DNA of 64,000 bases, taken from assembly GCA_002224055.1 (NCBI GenBank), contig AZLU01000009.1, forward strand, positions 62,001-126,000, read 5' to 3'. The notes under the pieces are model-generated. The model ran no database searches, had not been told where the DNA came from, and was given only the letters and a program-made list of their open reading frames with translations. Position numbers and translations under genes: made by a program. The number at the start of each line of letters is the position of its first letter. Positions within the stretch are counted from its first letter, which is position 1. Positions 38,642 to 51,655 of the stretch are shown one piece after another. Source of the stretch: Pezizomycotina sp. ARF18 (taxonomy: Eukaryota > Ascomycota).

Positions 38642-41600
38642 TGTGAAAATAGGTAATTCGTATTCGCCTGATACCGCTTTCCGTTGAATATAAGACGAAG
38701 CTAGACTAGCTAGGTGTGCTATACGTGAGATGAATACAGTATGTTAGTCACGACATTAACAATATGTTCTAGAGAGGACAGATATTTACCGGTGTAGCGT
38801 ATGCAATAAAAGGGTGGATTGGACGATTGATCAAACACGACGAGAAAGAAATGAATATTGAGAGGGAGAGGAGCAATATAAAATAGAAATACTCAACCAT
38901 AGCACAGACAATAGCTAAGAGAAAAAGAAAGGTCGGTCTATCCTCGGAGTAGGGAGGTCATATGATTCGTACCTGGAAGAGAGCTCGATTTCTCGTATAA
39001 TCACTCTTTGCTCTTCAAGTCATCAGGCAAATTTCCTTCTTTTCCGTTCTTTTCTTTTTCCTTGCCTTTCCTTTTCTTTCCTTCGATCCATCGAGAGATA
39101 GAAACACTCGCAAAAAAGAAAAGAAAGAAAGTCTTGCTGGCATCATCGTTGATACTGTTCGCTGATATACTACGAGGATTTCCCTACCAGTTCTTATGAT
39201 AGGCTCGCGGAAGATACCACTATTTTGGCTAGGCTTTGCGCGGCGAGAGCATCGAAATTTGCTTCTGATGCAGTGCGTTTCAGCATGACAAGTACCAGTC
39301 CAGTTCTCTTAGAAAGTGGATCCAGTTTCGTAATAGCTCAAAAAAAAAATACGAAAAAGAAAAGAAATCGAAAAATACACAAGGGGCACTTCATGCAGCC
39401 AGAAAGTGGAGAATCAAGAAAAAGCGATTCCCTGTTCGCTTTTTCCCTGTTCCTCCGTGCCTGAGCAGCAAGAAAAACAACGGCCCACGCCAATCCACTT
39501 CCATGAAGGATAGTGGAAGCGACAAGCATGACGGAAGAACATGGGGGGTTATCTGAGGGACCCACCGAAGAAAGCCCTTCTATACGTAGGTTCGCCAAAT
39601 GCCCATCATGTAAAGACTACTATGAGCCCAGCAGATGTACCTCGTCTATGAAAATATTAGTGTTGGTACTTGTACGTATACCTGTTTCTTGAGAAGATAA
39701 TGATTTCGTGTTTCACCGAAAAATTTCCCTTTAAGGACATATCGTCTGGAAGATCAAACAGGGCAAAAAACATAGCCCCACCTTCACAGCTATCATCACG
39801 GGATAGCGCTCATGTTTCTGAATAGTTCAGTCTCTGTTGTTCTCTCATGTAGTATCATTTTGTTTTGGCCCTCATATCGCGAATATTTGCCTCTAAAGGG
39901 TGTCATGTCAATCCATGCTGCTCAGCGTCCCATCCTTTACCGCATTTCGCCACTCGAGCCTGAGACCATGGGTTAGCGGTGGTTACTCTCTCACGCAATT
40001 GTGGGACAGGGAATGCGCGGAGACGTGAAAAAATTTTCTTTGCAAACTAACATTTCAGCAACTAAGGAATCATGAGGATTATAAAATATTTTCAAGAACT
40101 CATCGACACAATAATGCTATCGTCACCAGAATCTATGAACCAGTAATTGCTTCTCGTATTTCGTGTGTAGGAATCTGGACTGGAATCTATAGATTCTCTT
40201 CGTATTGAGAATCCGGGAGGGAAACCGCCGAAGAAGCCGCATTATCAGATCATTAAAGCGGACCAATTTCCTTTCAGAGTCTCGTTATCCGTGATAGCAT
40301 GGAACACTATATGGACTCGATCGGCGTATCTAATTTAGAAGAAAGGAAAAAGAAATTAAAATACATAGAATTCAGGAAACTCGACAAGAGTTGTCAATGT
40401 CTTCTCTAGAATAGCGAAAGAAATCAGTTACAGCGTTGTACATACTGCATTGGATTTATTAATTACCGAAATCTTTCAGCGCCAAAATATCGCTTCTAAC
40501 AATGTAAATCGCGAGAATGAAGTATTGACAAATATCCTGGTAACTATTACATGCGGGGTAGAACTCCTAGCGCTTCGCCGCACATATATAACTTGTATAT
40601 GCCTGGCTATATAGCATGAATTACTCTAGTATTAATATTTAACGCTGCGTTCATCAGATTGCACCGCTACTACGCTCTTCCCTTGTCGCCGTTCGATTTC
40701 CAAGCGTCTTGACCTTCCTTGGTCATGGCTGCTATACGGGTCAACAGTAGAAGACTGGCGATCAGACCGTATTAATTGACCTGGCAGAGATTCTTCAGAA
40801 TAGTGGTGTAATTCGAGACTTATTACGTAGCAGACTGGTTCGGCGACGCGATAGCGTTCGACCTATGGGTCTTTGGAACTTCAGTGAACAAAGACAATCT
40901 TTAGGCTAGGCAACGCCTTCGTCCGGCTAACATTTATCGGCGGTATCGGTTTTCCGGAAGTGTGCGGCATTTGGATTGCCAGTGCGGCGCTTCCCTTGTA
41001 GATCCTCGTAGGCTCTTTAAGTCCAAGGGCCAGTAAAAAGCGCTCAACTGTGGGTGATTACCCTGTTTCGTTTCTGTTGTGCAGAAGTTTCAAGAACATC
41101 TATTGTTTTCTGTGAGATAGGAAGAATTTTCCCACATGGCTATTATCAGTCCAAAAATACTCCGTGGAATATATTAGAAAGCGGATAATGGTCCGGGGCT
41201 AATGTGGAGCGAGCTGGCCACTAGCGAGACTTCGTAGAGTTCCTTTCGTATTTGAATTTCCTGACTGGGATTCACCTCGCTAGATTGGCTAGAGAGATAA
41301 CGTTTCGGGAATGTTTCGCCGTCCTTCGCCCCTCGTGCGCTCCTATTATCCTAAAGTTACCTCTATATATAGGGAATTTAAGTCGTCATGTCTTAGATCC
41401 TTGTAAGTATATCATATCGGGAAACAGATTTTCGCATCTAAAGGCTCACTCCACGATCTATTAATTTAAGATTAAGAGGAATTTATTGTAGTAACCTCAG
41501 CCTTGAACAGGCTGTTTTCCAGAACTAGGCTAAGCCTGCACTCTCGGAAGAAAACGACAAAAATATCAAGTTGCATGTCGGACTATTGGTATAATCGGAT

Positions 41601-44224
41601 ATCCAAGGGTATTGGAGCGGCGCTAGACTTGGAGACCAATCTCTATCTATATTTACGTGATATCGCGACTGAAACGTCGGGTTTGTTTCACTGGTTCGTT
41701 CTCTACCGCGGTATAACAACCGATATTGCCGACAATAACGCTTGTCTAGATGCTGGAGTCATCAGTACTCTTGACTTTCTGTACAGGTAGTATTAAGAAA
41801 CTCTCGTTATTTTAAATTCTTCTATATATATATAAAAACGCCAACAAATTATGTTTGTCTCGAGTAAGCTCGGTAGAGGTCACAATTATTGTTTCCCTCG
41901 CGTTTCGAAACAAAAAGATTTTCGACGCTTGTTCGCTGTTCGCAATCCGAAGAAGTCTAGAAATAGCGGTTTGTTTCGCAGATCGCAACCGGCTCAAATC
42001 CGGCAATAGATCCACCGAGAGTGGTCCCTAATCTGGTGATGGCCGAAAGGCCTCGTTTATACAGGAAACTCTTTCATTTTTCAGGAACGAATTGGAAGAA
42101 CGGTACCTTGCGATCCTGCAGACGAAAACAGGTTTTGGGGAACTTCCGAAACACAAGCGAACAATAATAGAGCATTCTAAGGATATTGCCTTATTCATCT
42201 TACTAGTAATACTGTATACCCTCCAAAAGATTGGCGCAACTAATCTGCGTCTTCCAAAAACGCGCAATCCACAATACAGAAACATTGCGAAGAAACCTGG
42301 GTTTTCCAGGGAAAATACTGAAAATAGTAGCAAGCATTGTTGGCAAACGCATAAATGAAGGCCACATTCGCGCAAAACACTCCATGCTTTCCAATGCTAA
42401 CAATAAGCGAATGCACAACGGTGGGTATCTCCTAGGCTTTAACTCGTAGCGAAGGTTTCTGAAACAGTTCCTGTGCGGATGGAAACTCTGGTAAGCTTTC
42501 TTAGGCTCGCGTGTTCAAACACCGCAAACGGGATACTTACGTCGAGGGTGGGGGTTTCGGTTTACAAACGTGTTAGCACGATCCCAAACGGAAGGAATAA
42601 AGCAAACTAGTCGTTCATATCACGGTTCTTGCGTGTCGCTAGCTACACTAGACCTTAATCCACCTCAGCACTTAGCTTCGCCCACTATTTATACTTGTCT
42701 TCAACGATCTCGCATCCAACCAAGGTCATTGTCTGATGGGGTGTCATGTATTCAAGCCGCCTGCCTGTGTTTCAACTCGCTTGTAAAAGCCCATGTTAGC
42801 GATATGAGCGGATTTCAAAAGTCACCTTCACGATTGACGGAATACTGTTGATGCGTGTCTTGACCGAAGTCGTTGAGACTGTCTCGGTCAACGGGAGTCG
42901 TTTAATACGCACACATGCGGTCGAATTTCATCTCTACGATGACAACGTTGTACACATTTGTTTCTAGTTACTTGAAGAGCACTATCCGGTCTTCAATCAC
43001 AATGAAGCCGTGTAGCTGAATACGAATCGGTGAATGGTTAAAGTGGACCCGGAAGCAACCAATGGATCAAACTCGTCTCTGGTTTATGAAATATCTGTTT
43101 CCATTTTTACGACAATTATCATCACGCGCAATCGAACTAGATAGGAGTAATTGCATACTGTTAGTGCATAGCGACGGGGGAGAAACATAACCGGGAAGCG
43201 TAAAAAAACGGCGTTCAGGATGTGGATTCTTTAACGTTGCTTAACGTTGCTTCTGAATTAGCAAACGTGCGCAAGAATATCGTAAGGCTAAATTTCAACA
43301 TTTTAACTTACTTCTTTGCATGGAAATGGTGTTTTTGTTTTCGTTGAGTAGGTTATAAGACCCTCGACGGCTTCCCATAACACTAGTATATAATTTAAAC
43401 GGAAGAACTTAATTTAGCTAGGAGATCAGGTCATTAACGATATGTAGGAACTGCCGAACACGTATTATGGAAGTAAAATAGCTCGATAGTCGCCGAGATT
43501 CTTCATGTGCCTATGTGCTAACGAATTCATCTGTATCTAACTAGAATACGGCTCAGTGTCGGAAGACGCTGGCCGATGCCCTTAATGCTTATGCTGATCT
43601 TATATACTCAGATTCACTGGAGTTAACATTTATGAAATATATACTCCACAGCTCAATGCTTGTAGCGTTCTATACAGATTGCGGCCTAATCAAATTCTTT
43701 GAATACTGACAGAGCATTCGTTTCTAGAATTACAAACAGCTGCAATCGTGAGGAATTCATATGATTTCCACGTGATCTTGCGAGGTCGTGGCTTTTTCGT
43801 AGTGTGCTTTCATTTGCTGGAGACGAATTCCAGGCAATATTTACTTAGATGTATCGGCGCTCACATTAAGTTCCCGAGAAATTGAAATAATAAAACCTAG
43901 GCTGACCCAGACTTTAAAAATGGGTTTGGAAAATGGCCATGATTCTAAGTGCTCTGAAAGTTTGTATCAATCATATTGGCAACAGTAATAGAGATTTACT
44001 TGAAATTGGACTTAATATGAACATTAATTGGCTTAACTATTATAGAGGGATGCGATTCATAGCTATCCGTGAGATAAGCTGAATAAACATCAAAGTAGTA
44101 TATATACGAAAAACACCCGACATTATCAGTGAAAAGAATTATCAAAAGAAATTATTTAAAAAATATTTATTAATCCGTTGTGATTATTCTGGTGCTCCAC
44201 GAGCCCACGTTGGGGCCATCCGAT
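38642..44224. other. Long gene-poor, A/T-rich stretch
   Basis: About 5.6 kb without a recognisable gene. The ORFs (for example 41252-41464, 41503-41790, 42028-42375, 42570-42851) have no supporting features. A tandem TTAACGTTGC duplication is at 43231-43250. I cannot identify any transposon body. Confidence 0.45.
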
Positions 44225-46656
44225 TCAATGTTTCGTCAAATCAGGACCGGGCCGAGGCATCGTGCCTCTCAAACCTGACCTTCGACCCGAAGGAGGATGC
44301 CCGTAGGAGATCTCCCTCTGTTCGTATCCCTTAGCCAAGGTTTCCACTCTCCTCGCCCCATCTGCAGCGCTCGCAGCCTCCATAATCGGCCTGCACTCGT
44401 TTGACAAACCAACCTGCCCTACTGCTTGCCATCCGTCTCCGATCCTTGACAGCCTCGACTGTCTCCAAAACTGATTAAAATTACTCCGACAAGAACGAGA
44501 TGTATGGCTAAGACAACGACGACAGCTAAAAAGCCTTTGCCCAAATGCATTCTCCTTAAGCCGTATAGGCCACCGGGACTGAGCACCGGACGAAAAAGAC
44601 TTGCGCGGCTTCGCCTTCCTTCGTGTACTGCGTGATACGATCGTAGTATGCTATCCCTGCTAAAGAGGTGATTACCGCTTGCGTTGTTAAGGCTGGATTA
44701 TTTTGAGCGACTGGACGAGCCCTACAAGCCAGTCCTGAGCCGTGGCCACCGGTAGCGAGGCTTCCGAAGCGGTTACGTTGGCATTGACGTTGCGGTTGAT
44801 AAGCTGATATTAGGGGCTAGCACCGCCGTGAAAGGTGCGAGTCCCGTGGGGTACTTGGTAGTATCTACTCCGAAAGGGACACCACCTTGAATATTCATCG
44901 CGTTAACCAGGTAAGGTGTCAGATTTAGAATGCCACGGTTTCTAATGTCACCCGGATTCTCGCGGCGGCGTCTGGCCCAGCGGACTCCGTGGCGGTTTCG
45001 CTGTTGTTACGGCTGAGGCCGCCCTTGACATAGTACAGCTGGTCGGGACCGTCAAGGTCGACTTGATCGGGAGATGACTCGGTCCAATTGTGGCGGTTTC
45101 GGAGGTGAAGTATTCCACGCTCCTCTGGCTCGGTAATTTTGATCCAGCGCCGTACCCGGTATCGAGCTGGCGTAAGACGGCGCTCAAGTCTAATCGATTG
45201 ATTTCTTATCCTACAACGTCGTCGGCTCGCTGCGGTTGGCATCGCTGTAGGCTTCTATGAAGCGGTCGGCGACGTCGAAACTGGCATAGCAGAGAGTCAT
45301 GCCGACACCACCGAACAAGGAGAAAGTATCGTCCGACTTTACATCGGATACGTTAGCGTATGGGCTGTCCGCGGAGTGCATATCAACACCTCCATGGCCA
45401 TCCCCTGCCTCCAAAGGGAAGTATATGATAAAGGTAGACCCGGTAGCGTTAGCTGACGGGGCGCGAAACGTGCTATCGAGCCCCCAGAGAAATCATGCGA
45501 GTAACCTTGGTTATGATTGTCGTTAAAAGGGTCGTCGGCCGCAGCCGGCAGATCGACCAATCGACCTCGCCTACAACAAACGAAGAAGTAAGGACGCAGG
45601 AAAACAACCTCTCACCGCCCACGACGTCATCCAGCTGATTTTCATTCTTGGGGCCTGTACATTAGGTGCGATGAAACCCGTAAGCGTGCCGAAGCCCCCG
45701 AACCCATGAACAGCGTTATTGTTACCGATTGCATGGTATGAGGCGTTTGAGACCTTCGGCTTCTGGCAGATCACCCTCGAATCAAGGACCAATGCCTTTC
45801 CAGTAAAGTTTCTGATGTTCTGACGATCCACTGGGTTTACAAAAGGCATGAAAGCCCGGAGACTCACGCCAGTGCGCTCACGCCGGCCGCCTTATAAGGT
45901 GCCTCAGAGTATTCTGCAAAAGTTGGCCAATATTGCGGAGTTTTGGAGGCCCAAAGAGATGCGGACGGTAGCGATGGATAGGTGTATCCGTATTTTGCAT
46001 TTACAGATTTGTCTGTACTCAGCAGCCACCCGTTGGTGTCAAAACCAGAAAGATCCTTTAAAGGTGTTGTAAATGGGTAGTCGTATGCGACGTTAGATGT
46101 CGTATTTTTACCGGGGACTAATTGCTCCTGCAGGTCACCGAGAAGCGCGGTGGAGGCGAACTGAGATACAGAAAAAATGCGGACTGTAATGTCATTGTCC
46201 CGAGGATTGCTAGAATAGGGCCCAGCATAACGCCGCGAAAGCCTTGCTTTGGGCCTCGTTTTATCATTGGCCAGAGAAAGCTAAGGAGAACGGAGAGTAA
46301 GTCTGTCTTGTTCCCGGCGCGCATGAGAGAGATGCCGGCGACGTTCCTGACCGGTACAGAGATGTTTTCAACGGTTATGGCGGCCAGCATCGATATGCAT
46401 ATAGCTCCTGAAGTGTCATAGCCGTACGAAGCGCTAGGGATGTCAGGGTCACCGCCCTCGTCGCCCAGTTCCTCGACACGATGGCGTGCCATGTCTTGTT
46501 CTTAATTCACCGTACTAGAGGAAGGAGATGAAACCTATAGCTGCTATTTCTACAAGGAGACTGACGATTAATACGATTGTCGTTTGTTTTCCAACTCGTT
46601 CCAAATAGTCGTTGGTTTTGACTCCCCTTCAGGCGGCGTCGAGGGAGCTATGCCAT
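44225..46656 (-). CDS. Uncharacterised fungal multi-span membrane protein, frame-broken
   Basis: Starts at the ATG at 46656. A short Pro/Glu N-terminus leads into YLERVGKQTTIVLIVSLLVE, then IAAIGFISFL (first span). Next is AICISMLAAITVENISVPVR, then LLSVLLSFLWPMIKRGPKQG, then GPILAILGTMTLQSAFFLYL. A large extracytoplasmic part follows with STALLGDLQEQLVPGKNTTS, then an intron near 45530-45620, then SADSPYANVSDVKSDDTFSL and FGGVGMTLCYASFDVADRF. The last span is LGKGFLAVVVVLAIHLVLVG with a Gly/Arg-rich cytoplasmic tail ending at 44225. This layout matches a common, unnamed Pezizomycotina membrane family. I know of no assigned function; an ectodomain of about 450 residues between the N- and C-terminal spans suggests surface display. 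At least eight frame changes occur. Confidence 0.6.
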
Positions 46657-49600
46657 TTTCGTGAGTAGTTTCTTGCGCTCTTGTTTCGATTTCGCCAGCT
46701 TCCAAAGGTTTGGACATTTAGGCGACGCTATGCTAGGAAATACATGTGATACGGGATTCTCGAGGTACCTAATATATATGCATCTAAAGATATTCACCTA
46801 TCTACCTACACGAGAAATATATCAAACAAAACTGTGCCTCGGTGGGTGCAATTTGTCTATATAGTTAAGAACATGAGGTTATTCCCATGAATTACCTTCA
46901 AGTTTCTACGGGTTTCTTAGGAGTGATCCACCGGACACTGGCAGCCCTTCTGATTCAACCACAGATTGAGGCTCAAAATATACTAAACTCCGTTTTTCTC
47001 GCTGCAGAAGTCCAAACCATTGGAGCCTCGCCAGCGGAGCGTTTCCGTATTCTAGATATAAGTATTACGGCCTTTCCAAAGATAGCTAACGAGAAAGCAT
47101 TGATCCTCCAAATTCTCGCCACCAAAACGGTATTTTGAGGCTCAAATGGCGGGTCTAACCAATAAACTGCCTCAACGATCGTCTAATTAGTTTTTCAGCT
47201 CATGCAAGCCCTCAGAATCTCCATCTCGTTGGCCTGGAGCTGCCGTTAACCGATGTATGCGAGGAGGGAGGAAATAAGGTGAACCAGTGGCCGACTTTTG
47301 AGGCTCCAGGTGGGTATCTTCTCGAACATTAAGGCCTTCTCCTTCGCGCATAAAGCAGTTGTCCTTTATATTTTTCGCAATTTTGCGGTCAACGTGGCGT
47401 CGAGTGGCCCCCACCTCGGCGATTGATCTTCATATTCATTTGGGACTCGATCAACAGTGCGACGGCTCATCGTGTTAAGAATCTGCATCTTTCCTCAATT
47501 TACGTCGGCAAGTCGCAGGTTTGTCATGAAGTCTGTTATAGAAACAAAAATTAGATATGAGTTTTAGTTAATTTACTAAAGAAACTAGGGTTAAGAGATA
47601 AAATTAGGGAAAGAAGGCCTAAGCCATGATATGTCTATAGATGGAGTTGTAGTCAAACATGGTCAAATCCCGACCTCATTGGTAGTTCCCCTTGGAGGAT
47701 TAAGCAATTGAAAACTTTTTTCAAACATGTATTGATTTATCGGCTTCCATGTCCAGGCGACGGTTGCTGTTACTAGTTTAGGACGCAACCTATTCCTATA
47801 TCGCGACTGTACGTCTTAGTTCTGCTTGTTAGAATTTGTAAGAATGTACAAATATGCCTGCGGATTGCGAGCATACAAGTGAACTCTGAGCCATAGCTCG
47901 AAAGAAGAGGCGTTCGTCGACCTTTTACTCTGGACTCTATATATACGGGAGAGGTTTTGCGGATCAATGGGCGGACGGGTTCCCAGAGATACGCGTACTC
48001 AGAGCAGCCTCCCGAATCCCCGCTCATTGGTCAACGGTAGCGGATAGTAATATTATACGGATTACCACCCGTGCCTTGGAGGCCGGTCCCTTTTGTTTTT
48101 ACTTATTTCTTTCTTAGTGTTGAGAGCTGTTGGGGTGGACTTTATAGATGTCGCTTCATTTTAATCCAAGCTAGCTGGACTGGCTACGAGTGGCGTAGTT
48201 TTAGGGTGTTCCACGGTACAATTAGGATGAAAATACAATGTTGCATGCCGTGCTATACGGCGGGTCTGTCGGATGTCGTGTTCATCTTAGCTTGCTATTA
48301 ATAAGCACATTTGAGAAGGAAAAGAATTCGTTAGGTCTGCTCTAAACCGTCATTGATAGCTAATTAATTTCACAGGCTGTTGTGGCATCTACCGTGATGG
48401 ATGGAAAGTACAACTGCTCCCACAGTCAAGATTCAGGATCGATACCAAAGAGGGTATTACAGTTAGGGCATAAGCAGAAAATCGCGTCTGCTATGGGCAA
48501 AAAATACCCATCTGGCTTACAGACTAGCCTTCTATATACCGCGATTAAAGCGATTAGAGGCTACATCAATGCCCACCATAACTCCCTTTGTGCATCGCTC
48601 TATACGTGACATAGACGCTAAACGACACAGGCTGAAGAGCTAAGCTTAGGGTTAATATTAAGAATTCCTTGGCTATAATTGGTTGGTAGTTTTAGACTAC
48701 TAGCTAGCGTTGGAGGGCTGTTTAGATTCCATTGAATCCTCCTCACCACAACACCAAGGGACGACTCTCACCATATCTTCATATAAACATTCTACTCCGC
48801 TATCAAAAAGGCTTGGAAATTTCTTAACCCCCACCGGAAGCTAAAACGTTCTAATCCGTTAGAGGTTTAGTGAGCCAAAATGGTGCTTTCTGGTGATGCA
48901 AAAAGATGGAGTCAACTTGTGCTGTGCTAGTAGAGTTTTGGTGTAGTTGGACTTGAGGTATTTTAGTGATTAGTTTTCTCAGCAAACCCCGCCTTTGTGA
49001 GGAATAGAAAAACTTAAGCCTTGCGGATAAAAGGCTGTTGGTGTTACTAACGATCACACGGACCGTCCGTGCTTCTTCCCGACAAGATGGGTCGTCGAAT
49101 CAGGTCCGGCAGAAGCCTGAATTGACGAGGATGCTTGGATGCTTCATGTGCGACAGCTCTCTTGCAGATAAAGTGGGGACGAGCAGAGAAAGTTTGAGCG
49201 AAGATGGGAAGGTGGGGCTGGTTTACAAGGGACTTTCAATCCGGTCTTTTTATGTGCAAAATATTTCATCTCGAACCTGTCTGCTCTATCGATGCTGAGC
49301 TTTATTACAGTAGCACCAGTCTTGTCGGTAACGATCGCATTGGTAAGGGAATATACAGTAAACCTTATGATGGGACGGTGCTTTTTTGAGTCAACATGGT
49401 TCAACGCGGCCACAGCGCTCTTCAAGGCTTTGAGGCTCCTTGTATATACAGCAAAGCAGCTGCTTGCGGTATCGGATAGCAGCATTTGCGTTTAGGACTT
49501 GAGAGAAGGCCTCATCAAGGAGCCCCCGTTCATTCTATTCACTGCTCCGCCGACATTGATACTTGTTGAATCCAAGCTTTTTCTTCCTTCCACTTCTTTT

Positions 49601-50293
49601 ATTACAGTAATCGAATGTCATGTTAACCAGGGAATATAAGACCACTCTAATATGCTGAACAGGCCATACCCCTCTTTCTCGCTGAGAATTACCCGGGAGT
49701 AAACATGCGAGCGATCGAGATCGGTCATTATGTAATGATTAAAGGGTGGACCCCAGACCTTTTCCAGACAGCGACGGAGGGGAATTGTCCTTCGCGTGTG
49801 TCTAAATGGGCATTGGCCAGTAACGTCATAGGGTTTACGCCACAGCGGTTGCGCATCGCGCGGCATTCTGTTCAAAAAAAAAAAAAAAAAAAAAAAAAAA
49901 CCCTGGGAGTCATAACGGTATCACCGCGAAGCAGTATTAGAATGCCTCTTGTAAAACCGATGTGGGTAGTAAGAATTTTCAGCGGTGCGTAACTAAGCAT
50001 ATTAAAATAGCTAGGGTTACTAACAATGTTGGGCACCTAATAGCCCTGGATATCAAGTATCGTCTGTAGTAAGGAGCTGTATAACTCCACTTGATAAAGT
50101 TAATATTATTATAGATCCCGCCTGTTATATCTATATTGAGCTATATTCATTTTCACAGTATACCAAAACTACGCCTTGCGATTATATTGACAACGATCGA
50201 GCGTAAGAAAACATTTATAAAGGCTATTCAAAACCCAGGGAAGCGGCCATTGTGTGTATCATATAAGATCAGTAATCCCGAGGGCTCACCTTT
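46657..50293. other. Gene-poor stretch before the transposon
   Basis: Only orphan ORFs (for example 46887-47138, 48382-48609 and 49144-49485 minus). It contains several near-palindromic TTTGAGGCTC motifs and an A27 tract. I see nothing else. Confidence 0.4.
49874..49900. repeat. A27 homopolymer
   Basis: Run of 27 A about 400 bases left of the Tc1/mariner element. It could be the poly(A) tail of a retroposed sequence lying to its left, but no such body is recognised. Confidence 0.8.
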
Positions 50294-50295
50294 TA

Positions 50296-50343
50296 CAGTC
50301 AGTTGACATAATTGTTAGGACACTTGCCTAATTTGGAAGCGAA
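50296..50343. repeat. Left terminal inverted repeat of the Tc1/mariner element
   Basis: Matches the reverse complement of 51606-51653 at 46 of 48 positions. Confidence 0.93.
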
Positions 50344-51605
50344 TTTCCACATCTAATATCGGACGCGCCGCATCGCGATGCCTCATCAACAACAACAACC
50401 ATACAAAATACCAGGAAAACGCTTAAATATAAGTTAGCGAGTAGAAATTATTTATTATACGGCGCTAAGATACTTATATCGCCAAATACGAGACATACTC
50501 GGTCACTTAAGTAGTATATACCAACGTATCGTTTCCTGTTATATATCTACGGGCCTATTTAACGTCTTCCCCTCGAGCGGTAGACGTCACCTACTTACTA
50601 AATATAACGTATACTATATTATATAACATACTAACGATCATCTATTTAATACGTTAACTAAAATAACGCGGTATACCGGCCTTAAGGTCTCTCCGCGTAC
50701 TATCGACTAAATATTATAAAGGCACGGCATTAAGGTATAGATATCTATTAAAAAGCTATAACTAGACGTAGAGAAGGAGACCGCCAGGCTTACCCTATAT
50801 CTATAGCATAAGGACAATAATATAATAGACGCGAGAAATATCGTATAGAGTAACGAGACGGCTATATATAATAGCTATTAAACTCGGTAAATATACGTCG
50901 ACGCGCTACTAACGATAAATATAATAAAAAATATCTTACGCCGGCCTTTAAAATACCTAAAACGTCAATTATAATATAAGTATATATTACGTATAGCCGG
51001 AAGGGCCCTATCGTACGCTATAAACGGCGTACGCCTAAGAAACGTATAAGTAAGACGGATCGGCTCGGTTTTAACATACGGCAGTACGTCGACGAAGTAT
51101 TAGACCCAAAATTCCTTCTATTTACGACGATCTAGGCGTAGACGATACAGAAGTACTATTTATAGATAACGGTATATTAATTTATCGCGGGAAGTACGCG
51201 CAAGAATAGTTAATAATAATAAGATTTTAAAGTTAGATTAGGTTACAAATAGTCTAAATCTTAATCCTATTAAGAACTTATAAGCGATACTAAAGGTACG
51301 TCTACGCCGTTAATTTAGGGCCTTAGATCCTTCTAAACGGCCTTATACAGAGGACGAGCTATAGGAGGCAGTATAGGCCGAATAGGAGGCCATTAATATT
51401 AAGGTAGTTAATAAGCTATGCGACAGCTAGCTATAACGGGTTAACGCCTATATAAAGAATAAGGGGGCTATACTAAGTACTAAACTTATAAAATTTATAG
51501 ATATATATCTAGATTATATTATATTTTAATTTTATAGCTATATTATAGCTCTAGACCTTATAATTAGACATTTTCTACATCGTGGGGTTAATAGATTTAA
51601 GGTGC

Positions 51606-51653
51606 TTCGCTTCCCAATTAGGCAAGTGTCCCAACAATTATGTCAACTGACTG
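51606..51653. repeat. Right terminal inverted repeat of the Tc1/mariner element
   Basis: Pairs with 50296-50343; followed by the TA target duplication at 51654-51655. Confidence 0.93.
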
Positions 51654-51655
51654 TA

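Larger units (their letters stand above)
50296..51653 (+). mobile_element. Tc1/mariner-type DNA transposon, full length, RIP-mutated
   Basis: The element is 1358 bp with 48-bp terminal inverted repeats (50296-50343 and 51606-51653; two mismatches) starting CAGTCAGTTGACATAATTG, flanked by TA duplications at 50294-50295 and 51654-51655. The plus strand once coded a DDE transposase: RHGIKV, then RNIV-stop-SNETAI (normally W-S-D-E), then LFIDNGILIYRGKYA, then LNLNPIKNL-stop-AILK (normally P-I-E-N-L-W). Nearly all stops are TAG or TAA where Trp or Gln is expected, and the catalytic Asp and Glu have become Asn and Lys, that is, G-to-A/C-to-T changes with very high TA content, the RIP pattern. The C-terminal part NAYIKNKGA is also clear. 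It cannot make active transposase. Confidence 0.93.
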
